Below, piece after piece: positions 1 through 5,113 of a stretch of DNA of 8,969 bases (the stretch's first letter is position 1; each line of letters starts with the position of its first letter). The DNA is from Pseudomonadota bacterium (GTDB taxonomy: Bacteria; Bdellovibrionota; Bacteriovoracia; Bacteriovoracales; Bacteriovoracaceae). Location: NCBI GenBank assembly GCA_021299675.1, contig JAJTIF010000024.1, positions 1 through 8,969 on the forward strand, given 5' to 3'. The position numbers and the translations under genes were made by a program. The notes below the pieces were generated by a model. The model made no database searches. It had not been told where the DNA came from and saw nothing but the letters and a program-made list of their open reading frames with translations.

Positions 1-874
1 GCAAGAGCTTCGTACTTTGCGTGTGACGCTCGAATCTTTTCTCCAGTGTCTCTTCACAGATGAGCCTGAGACTCTCGTACAATACTAGCACACCCGTCAC
101 GGGCGCGGTGTAGTGGTACTCACCTTTACCCCAGAACTTCCAGGCACGTCTTACATCCAGGCACCAATGCGGCATCGCTTCGGTGCGCTTGGAAACAAAC
201 TCAAAGGCTGCAGGAGAGAGAGCGATAAGTGAAACTCCCGGAATCGCCGAGAGACCTTTTTGGCCACCGGTGAACATGAAATCAATCTGCCACTCATCCA
301 TGGGAATTGGCAGGCACGAGACGGTCACCACCGCATCCACCGCCACCATAAGACCATAACTCTTGGCGAGCTTACAGATCTGCTCGCATTCCGTGTTCAT
401 GATGCCGCAGGAAGTTTCTCCGTGCACGATGGTAAGAACATCGTAGGATTTTTTTTCCAGCTCGGCTTTCACTTGATCCACATGAAAACAGTCTAAGGCA
501 GCTGGGATAAGTTCCGTGACCTCACCACCCAAGCCGCGCGCGATCTCTGCGAAGCGAGCGCTGAAAGTGCCCAGGTTGAGCACCAGCACTTTGCGGCCCG
601 GCCACACCAGTGAGGTCATACTCATCTCCATGGCAGCGGAGGCGGGACCTGCGATCCCAAAAATATAGGGAGAGCGGGTTTGAAATACATACTGGGCCAT
701 GCTCTGGAGCTGTTTAATAATTTCTTGCATGGTCGCACCCAGATGACTGAACACCGTGGCGCTGGCGCGCTCGACCTCGGGGGTCGGAGGTGTGGGCCCG
801 GCTCCCATAAGTAAAATGGGTGGGCGGGGCAGGATATGGTCCAAGGCTTTTAAGGGGGGCACAGGAATAATCAT
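1..874 (-). CDS. Class V PLP-dependent aminotransferase (alanine-glyoxylate / serine-pyruvate type), C-terminus missing
   Basis: This gene reads leftward from ATG at 874-872 and is open to the left edge: 291 residues of a family usually about 360-400 long. Early on comes LLMGAGPTPPTPEVERA, the typical opening of the alanine-glyoxylate/serine-pyruvate aminotransferase family. D180, in MVAVDAVVTVS, fits the Asp that contacts the PLP ring nitrogen. K206, in TGGQKGLSAIPGVSL, fits the Schiff-base lysine. EYHYTAPVTGV follows and matches the family's YHxTAP segment, where the partner subunit contributes to the active site. From family knowledge it should move an amino group from Ala or Ser to glyoxylate or pyruvate in the cytoplasm as a dimer; which substrates cannot be read here. 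A GGTGAG stretch about 11 bases upstream of the ATG is a modest ribosome binding site. The gene is divergent from the next one, with a 160-base shared upstream region. Family assignment is firm, substrate is not. Confidence 0.9.
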   Translation of the reverse strand, partial: MIIPVPPLKALDHILPRPPILLMGAGPTPPTPEVERASATVFSHLGATMQEIIKQLQSMAQYVFQTRSPYIFGIAGPASAAMEMSMTSLVWPGRKVLVLNLGTFSARFAEIARGLGGEVTELIPAALDCFHVDQVKAELEKKSYDVLTIVHGETSCGIMNTECEQICKLAKSYGLMVAVDAVVTVSCLPIPMDEWQIDFMFTGGQKGLSAIPGVSLIALSPAAFEFVSKRTEAMPHWCLDVRRAWKFWGKGEYHYTAPVTGVLVLYESLRLICEETLEKRFERHTQSTKLL

Positions 875-938
875 GGGCTGATTTTCTCACCAAGGGCCTA
901 GCGAGTAAAGGAAGACATTTGAGGAGAAATTTTAGGGA

Positions 939-944
939 TATAAT
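939..944 (+). promoter_or_regulatory. Candidate -10 box (TATAAT) for the eRF1-like gene
   Basis: A perfect TATAAT lies about 90 bases before the ATG at 1035. The -35 region is poor: CATTTG at 916-921 is at 17-base spacing but barely resembles TTGACA. A half-site GTCTAG (945-950) follows directly and recurs in the palindrome at 1003-1015. The direction suits the gene at 1035. Moderate to low confidence, since a six-base match alone is weak. Confidence 0.4.
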
Positions 945-1002
945 GTCTAGTATTCTAATCAGCAATTGCATCAACATTAAACTCGAGATCAGGAGAGACT
1001 TA

Positions 1003-1015
1003 GTCTAGGCTAGAC
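1003..1015. promoter_or_regulatory. 13-base palindrome GTCTAGGCTAGAC, possible operator
   Basis: GTCTAG-G-CTAGAC is a perfect inverted repeat with a one-base centre, ending 19 bases before the ATG at 1035 and just before its ribosome binding site. A further copy of the half-site GTCTAG is at 945-950, immediately after the candidate -10 box. Such paired half-sites would suit a dimeric repressor, but no known regulator is recognised. A one-base centre makes an RNA hairpin less likely than a protein site. Confidence 0.35.
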
Positions 1016-1034
1016 CTTTGATAAGGAGTTTTTT

Positions 1035-1436
1035 ATGAATTACAGTGCCATCTGGTTGGATCATCATCATGCGACTCTATTCAACTTTCACAAAAGAAAC
1101 GGAAAGCTTGATACCTCGGACCTCAGTACAGAGAGTATCCTGGCGGATGAGCCGATCGAGAATCACAATCGGCATCCGCATGATGTGATCTCTGATGTTA
1201 AAGACCAGGCTCAGGTAAAATTTTTTAAGAAGATTGAGAAAAAACTAGAAAAGGTGAACAAGCTTTTGGTCCTGGGTCCAGGGATCGCCAAAAGCCAATT
1301 CGTCCATCACTGTGAGTCACTCGACAACAAGGCCATATGTCTGGCGATCGTCGGTGTGGAGACTTTGGGCTCTCATGTGAGGGACCATGAAATCGTCGCG
1401 AAAGCAGAAAGCTTTTTTAATTCGATCGAATCCTAA
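1035..1436 (+). CDS. eRF1 domain 3-like / 'translational machinery' family protein
   Basis: This is a 133-aa soluble protein with no signal peptide or membrane segment. Its N-terminal strand, MNYSAIWLDHHHATLF, and its C-terminal half, LLVLGPGIAKSQFVHHC (77-93) and IVGVETLGSHVRDHEIVAKA (105-124), resemble bacterial proteins annotated as related to eRF1/Pelota domain 3 (BaeRF-like). In these the GPGxAKxxF and GVETxxH motifs are typical. The middle (residues 20-75) is polar and poorly conserved, with a Lys-rich helix at 62-75. Members are presumed to act near ribosomes or in stress responses, but their function is not established, so none is assigned. The start is clear: AAGGAG at 1023-1028 sits six bases before the ATG. 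The stop is only five bases from the stop of the convergent gene, so both 3' ends must share any terminator. Confidence 0.75.
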   Translation: MNYSAIWLDHHHATLFNFHKRNGKLDTSDLSTESILADEPIENHNRHPHDVISDVKDQAQVKFFKKIEKKLEKVNKLLVLGPGIAKSQFVHHCESLDNKAICLAIVGVETLGSHVRDHEIVAKAESFFNSIES

Positions 1437-1443
1437 GCTTTCT
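1406..1443. repeat. Nested inverted repeats at the convergent gene ends
   Basis: Nine-base arms AGAAAGCTT (1406-1414) and AAGCTTTCT (1435-1443) enclose a perfect 12-base palindrome, ATTCGATCGAAT (1420-1431). The structure spans the last codons of the eRF1-like gene and reaches the stop codon of the convergent gene. It could fold as a bidirectional terminator hairpin, but no T run follows on either strand beyond the arms, so classic intrinsic termination is doubtful. Confidence 0.3.
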
Positions 1444-1992
1444 AATGCCACCACCAGTGTCTGCTTCCTCTTTCGCAATCAGTGGTGTTGGTCTGAGCGC
1501 CAGAGTCACCGCTGCCTTGGCAGTCTTCTTGGGCTTTTCTGATTTTTCTACCATTGATGGCGTAAAGCACCACTGCTGTGCCAATGATGATCGCCATGAT
1601 GACGGCTGTTGTCGCAACAGCGTTACCAGTCCAGCTGGCCCCTTCTTCAAACGACAGATCACGAATCGTCAGCAGCATCTCACTGGCCTCAGCATCGCTC
1701 AACTTTTCTGTCGCGATGACTTTTAAGATCTCTGTCATCTCGGCTGCAGCTTGTGGGTTTTTGATTTGTCCTGCGACCTCTTTAATCAATTCCTCTTGGC
1801 CCAGACCCTGAGCTTTGAGGGCATTCATTCTTTCCGTAAAGAGATCCATCTGTTGGTTATAGAAGGTGAGATCTTTTTGATCCCATTCGACTTTTAAGGA
1901 ATAGTTGAGATCGTGATGACTGCCTTCGCCCCGGTGCTGGCAAAACTAGTAAGAGAAAAGACCAACACGAGAAAAGCAGCGATGAATTTCAT
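1442..1992 (-). pseudogene. Small secreted/membrane protein, apparent frameshift after the signal peptide
   Basis: An ATG at 1992-1990, with GGGAG about six bases upstream, opens a clean signal peptide, MKFIAAFLVLVFSLTSFAS. In that frame a stop comes at 1896-1894 after 32 codons. The body is in another frame, readable from about EGSHHDLNYSLKVEWDQKDL through to the stop at 1442. A single extra G in the GGGG run (CCCC at 1929-1932 on the plus strand) would fuse the two as ...SFASTGGEGSHHD..., a sensible mature N-terminus. The body has a helical region predicted from KEVAGQIKNPQAAAEMTEIL onward, one hydrophobic segment (NAVATTAVIMAIIIGTAVVL), a basic stop-transfer (NGRKIRK), and a tail with two Cys ending in RHWWWH. 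The only start within the body, ATG at 1849, has no ribosome binding site. I do not recognise the family. Either a recent loss-of-function mutation or a homopolymer sequencing error. Confidence 0.65.
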
Positions 1993-2144
1993 AAGAGCTC
2001 CCAATGATTTGAATGGCTCTCTTTTGCACGCTCTCAAGGGATCTCAGCTTAATTTTTCCAAAGGTAGAGGTTTTTACATAAGGATTTCATCAAAAATCAA
2101 TAGCTTGCCTTAAAAAATAGCGTTAAAATCTTTAAAAATCTTCA

Positions 2145-2149
2145 AAGGA
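2145..2149 (+). promoter_or_regulatory. Ribosome binding site AAGGA that picks the ATG at 2156
   Basis: AAGGA lies six bases before ATG 2156 but only three before the in-frame GTG 2153. The spacing favours ATG, giving a 170-residue protein. Confidence 0.6.
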
Positions 2150-2155
2150 TCTGTG

Positions 2156-2668
2156 ATGAAAGCTAAATTCCCTTTTGTGCTCGCGATCTTAGGCATGGTC
2201 GGCGGCGTGGTGATTTCGATTGTGTTCGGTGTGAATGAGGGTGTGTTCAAAGACCGCATCCAGGCCGGACTCCTAAAGAATGAGAAGATCCAATCCATCG
2301 CCGACGAAGGCGCACGGGCCGAAAAAATGAAAGTGGAAGCCGATAAGAACTGGCGTTACTACCAGCGCTACCATTTTCACGCCACGGGCGTAGGCTCCAT
2401 GTCTTTGGTGCTCTTAATCTTCTTGGGTTTCATCCAGGCTTCGAAAACACAAATTCTCACCAGCTCCTACATGATTTCTATCGGAGGCTTTCTCTATCCT
2501 TTCGTGTGGCTCTTCGCCGGCATCTACGGCCCAGAGATGGGGCGTGACCAGGCCAAGGAAGCTTTTGCGATTTTTGGTTACATGGGTGGAGTGTGTTTGA
2601 TGGGGATGATCTTCGCGACCTACTTGGCGATCAGCAAACCCCTCAAGGCGCCGCTGGGCGAGGCTTAG
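2156..2668 (+). CDS. Four-helix integral membrane protein, unknown function
   Basis: This is a 170-aa protein with four likely membrane helices at about 6-26, 76-94, 105-124 and 138-160. A polar, charged loop lies between helices 1 and 2 (residues 27-72). Just before helix 2 comes WRYYQRYHFHATGVG, with H73 and H75 close to the membrane face. Small-residue motifs (GMVGG, SIGG, YMGG) in the helices suggest tight packing. The aromatic/His motif could hold a metal or heme, but that is speculation, and I do not recognise the family. The gene is divergent from the frameshifted secreted-protein gene and convergent with cstA, sharing the bases TTAG at 2665-2668, so that TAG ends this gene and TAA on the other strand ends cstA. 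No clear promoter was found in the AT-rich stretch upstream (about 2050-2140). Confidence 0.75.
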   Translation: MKAKFPFVLAILGMVGGVVISIVFGVNEGVFKDRIQAGLLKNEKIQSIADEGARAEKMKVEADKNWRYYQRYHFHATGVGSMSLVLLIFLGFIQASKTQILTSSYMISIGGFLYPFVWLFAGIYGPEMGRDQAKEAFAIFGYMGGVCLMGMIFATYLAISKPLKAPLGEA

Positions 2669-4344
2669 GACTTCGCCTTCTTGCCCGCCACCACCACCAG
2701 ATAGAGCGAGAGCGCCACCAGCGCAATGCTCATGAATGAGTTCATGAGATTCAAGTCAATCCCTTGAGACTTCTGCATGTAGTCTCGTGCCAGCTGCACG
2801 AGTGCCACGAGCGTGGTGATGAGCACGAACACCATAGGAATGAAGATGTAGAAGAGGCGCTTATTGTTCTGTTTGAGCCACACTGAGATGATCAAAAGAC
2901 TCAAGGCTGCCAGGAGCTGGTTGGCGGCACCAAAGAGTGTCCAGAATGAAACCCACATGCCCTGATCAGTTTGCGAAAGGATGAGCGTGGCAGGGCCGAT
3001 GGTCAAAATAGTGCCCAAGAATGAGCCCCATTTCCCTTGAAGTCCCGTGAGCTCTTGCACCAGGTATCGACCCAGCCGCGTGGAGACGTCCAGCGTGTCG
3101 AAGACGAAGGTGGAGAAGGCCATCGCTCCAAAGGTGATGGCGAAGGCGTAGTGATCTTTACCGATGATGAGAGTGAGAAATTCTCCGATGCCTCGGCCAT
3201 AGATGCTGCCCGGTTTGAGTCCTGTGACTTCACTGGGTGCCATGGTCATGATGATGCCCAAAGCGATCACCGCCACGAAGCCCTCGGCGAGCATGGCGCC
3301 GTAGCCCACGGGGTGCATGTGGGATTCGTTGTCGATTTGTTTTGAGGTCGTGCCTGAACACACCAGACCATGAAAGCCGGAGCAAGCACCACAAGCGATA
3401 GTGACAAAGAGGAAGGGAAACAGGGAGCCCACCATGTCGTCAATCTTGAAACCCACGAACATGGGTTGCTGAATCTCTTTGCCACTAAAAAATAATCCGA
3501 TCGTTCCCAGCAGAAGCACCGAGTAGAGCACGTAACCCCCTAAGTAGCCCCTGGGCTGCAGGAGCGCCCATACGGGGATGACTGAGGCGATGGCACAGTA
3601 GGCGGTGATGAGAATCGCCCATTGCGTATGCGTGAGAATAAACCAGTTGGAAAAATACGTGCCTGCCCAACACACGAAAAAAGTCAGCGGCACAAAAATA
3701 ATGGTCGAGAGCCACAGCGGTGGTCTGAGGAATTTTTCTACCAGTCCTAAAACAAGAGAGAGGAGCAGGTACGCAATCGCAGCCCAGGCCACCGCTCCAC
3801 CAGGGTTAAAATCCACACTCATCCCGACCAACTCTTCTGGCGCAGACACGAAACTTGAGGCGGTGATGTCGGAGAAAGCGACGATGATGTAGATCAGCGC
3901 AATCCAGATGAAGAGCATCATCGCCTTACCGGCGCGCGAGCCCAGGTGTTCTCGAGCGATGTCGGCGATGGAGTGGGCATGGTGGCGCACAGAGCAGGTG
4001 AGAGTCGCAAAATCGTGCACGGCCCCGATGAAAACAACTCCCAGACTGATCCACAAGAGAGAGGGTAGCCAGCCGAATTTTTGGCAAGCGACAATAGGTC
4101 CTGCAATGGGACCGGCGGCGGCGATGGCCGAGAAGTGTTGCGCGAAAAGGTAGAAAGGGCGAGTGGGAACATAATCTTCCCCATCATTATGGACATGAGC
4201 CGGGGTTTGAGTTTGGGGGTTTAGGTTAAACTCGCGGGCGACCCACGCGCCGTATCTAAAATAGCCCAGCGTGATCACGATTAAAAAGATGATAGTTATG
4301 ATGGGTAATGAAAGCATAAAGAGAGTAAACAATGAACGCTTCAA
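2665..4344 (-). CDS. cstA: CstA-family carbon starvation / pyruvate transporter
   Basis: This is a polytopic inner-membrane protein of 559 residues, shorter than E. coli CstA (about 700) because of shorter loops and tail. Family landmarks in order: HNDGEDYVPT (52-61), AQHFSAIAAAGPIAGPI (68-84), FIGAVHDF (105-112), SVRHHAHSIADIA (118-130), FPFLFVTIACGACSGFH (309-325), SGTTSKQ (330-336), FDTLDVSTRLGRYL (415-428) and LFGAANQLLAALSL (470-483). Characterised CstA/BtsT members import pyruvate, and CstA has also been linked to peptide uptake during carbon starvation; pyruvate is the likeliest substrate here. The frame opens at TTG 4344-4342, with a stop eight codons upstream. That TTG has no evident ribosome binding site; ATG at codon 10 (4317-4315) also lacks one, so the exact start is uncertain. 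The start lies in an inverted repeat (4342-4371). The transcript converges on the four-helix protein gene and would run antisense to it without a terminator. Confidence 0.93.
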   Translation of the reverse strand: MKRSLFTLFMLSLPIITIIFLIVITLGYFRYGAWVAREFNLNPQTQTPAHVHNDGEDYVPTRPFYLFAQHFSAIAAAGPIAGPIVACQKFGWLPSLLWISLGVVFIGAVHDFATLTCSVRHHAHSIADIAREHLGSRAGKAMMLFIWIALIYIIVAFSDITASSFVSAPEELVGMSVDFNPGGAVAWAAIAYLLLSLVLGLVEKFLRPPLWLSTIIFVPLTFFVCWAGTYFSNWFILTHTQWAILITAYCAIASVIPVWALLQPRGYLGGYVLYSVLLLGTIGLFFSGKEIQQPMFVGFKIDDMVGSLFPFLFVTIACGACSGFHGLVCSGTTSKQIDNESHMHPVGYGAMLAEGFVAVIALGIIMTMAPSEVTGLKPGSIYGRGIGEFLTLIIGKDHYAFAITFGAMAFSTFVFDTLDVSTRLGRYLVQELTGLQGKWGSFLGTILTIGPATLILSQTDQGMWVSFWTLFGAANQLLAALSLLIISVWLKQNNKRLFYIFIPMVFVLITTLVALVQLARDYMQKSQGIDLNLMNSFMSIALVALSLYLVVVAGKKAKS

Positions 4345-4371
4345 TAGGTTAAGTAAAAAAACGACCTATTG
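4342..4371 (-). promoter_or_regulatory. Inverted repeat over the cstA start codon
   Basis: CAATAGGT (4342-4349) and ACCTATTG (4364-4371) are perfect eight-base arms around a 14-base AT-rich loop. Read as cstA mRNA, the downstream arm contains the TTG start itself. It could be a hairpin that hides the start or a site for a dimeric regulator. In E. coli, cstA translation is repressed by CsrA; no GGA-loop CsrA site is evident here, so only position supports the comparison. Confidence 0.4.
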
Positions 4372-4514
4372 GCAAAACGAAATCTGAGGCTCACTAACTG
4401 TGGAAGGCGCCAAGCAGTATTCGTCAAATTCGGACGCTTAAGATCTGGGAAAAAACAGTGAGAGGCAGGTGCGTGTGTCGTTTGTTGACTAGATTAGTTT
4501 TTCAGTGGCAGTGA

Positions 4515-4543
4515 TTGAATCCCTTCACCGAAAAAGGTATATT
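4515..4543 (+). promoter_or_regulatory. Sigma70-type promoter for the zinc-ribbon gene
   Basis: TTGAAT (4515-4520) and TATATT (4538-4543) are separated by exactly 17 bases, each close to the sigma70 consensus. The expected transcription start, six to seven bases after the -10 box, falls on or next to the A of ATG 4550. The mRNA would then be leaderless. This also argues against the in-frame upstream GTG at 4505, which would lie before the transcript begins. Confidence 0.55.
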
Positions 4544-4549
4544 AGCCTT

Positions 4550-4936
4550 ATGAAAAGTCTCAAAGAACAACTCCTCCAAGCCGGCCTTAAAGCCACCCCT
4601 GACCCCAAGGCAGTTAACCAGCGGGAAGAAATCAAAAAAAAGAAAATCACAGAAGCTGTGATCCATCAAGAGCAGCGTAACTTCTGTGAAGAGTGCCAGC
4701 AGGTGCGCCCAGATGTGGAACTCTACTATCACCGCAATCCCACCTCTGAAGCCGAATGGATCTGTGTGAAGTGCGCCGACCGTTTGAAGATCGGTGATGA
4801 CTGCCGTCAAACCGCCCAGAGTGATACCTCGATCAAAAAGATGTTCCGTCGCGAACATGGCATCACTCGTCCTGTGACGGATTTCAAGGCTGTTCAGCGC
4901 AGCGAGAAGAAAAGCCCGGTCAACGGGAACCGCTAG
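4550..4936 (+). CDS. Small zinc-ribbon protein with DUF2058-like N-terminus
   Basis: This is a 128-aa basic cytoplasmic protein. Its opening, MKSLKEQLLQAGL, followed by a Lys-rich helix (REEIKKKKITEAVIHQEQR), resembles the start of the DUF2058/YaiL group of putative nucleic-acid-associated proteins. The centre carries two CxxC knuckles, C46-C49 and C72-C75, 22 residues apart, which should hold one zinc ion; an extra C85 and H61 lie nearby. The tail is basic (KKMFRREHGITRP). An RNA- or DNA-binding role is inferred from the charge and zinc ribbon, not demonstrated. ATG 4550 is chosen over GTG 4505 because the family-like sequence starts there and a promoter lies just upstream. A weak AAAAAGG at 4531-4537 is 12 bases away, too far to be convincing. 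It is monocistronic by appearance: a 177-base gap separates it from the motor operon. Confidence 0.7.
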   Translation: MKSLKEQLLQAGLKATPDPKAVNQREEIKKKKITEAVIHQEQRNFCEECQQVRPDVELYYHRNPTSEAEWICVKCADRLKIGDDCRQTAQSDTSIKKMFRREHGITRPVTDFKAVQRSEKKSPVNGNR

Positions 4937-5113
4937 GGTTTGCCTTGAAAAGTGGTCAAAAAAAAACGTCCTAAACAAAAATATCAGATCATGTTGACCG
5001 CCTAAGGCCTCAATTCATTTGGGGCGAACCTATATTTTCAATTCTTCAAGCTTGTAGTGCTAATTTCTTCCGATCAAGTTCCACACAAAATTATCTAACA
5101 GTGAGCTCAACTC
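4937..5113. other. Upstream region of the motor operon, no clear terminator or promoter
   Basis: This 177-base gap must hold the promoter of the three-gene operon. TATATT at 5031-5036 is a possible -10 box and TTGACC at 4994-4999 a possible -35, but they are 31 bases apart and do not form one promoter. TAATTT at 5061-5066, preceded by TGC, is a weak extended -10 alternative. No flagellar sigma28-type site and no hairpin followed by a T run was seen. Confidence 0.35.

Noticed and set aside
260..496. A 78-codon plus-strand open frame within the aminotransferase
   Set aside because: It lies opposite the PLP lysine and Asp regions of a clear minus-strand enzyme and has no independent support.
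1406..1443. Classic rho-independent terminator between the convergent genes
   Set aside because: Good inverted repeats exist but no T run follows on either strand, so it is listed only as a repeat.
3037..4196. Several open frames of 70-102 codons on both strands inside cstA
   Set aside because: All overlap a strongly conserved transporter gene and are shadows of its codon pattern.
4505..4549. GTG at 4505 as start of the zinc-ribbon protein
   Set aside because: It lies upstream of the predicted transcription start and adds 15 residues that do not look like the family's N-terminus.
4502..4978. A 158-codon open frame on the minus strand opposite the zinc-ribbon gene
   Set aside because: The plus-strand gene has a promoter, CxxC pairs and a sensible start; the opposite frame has no recognisable feature.
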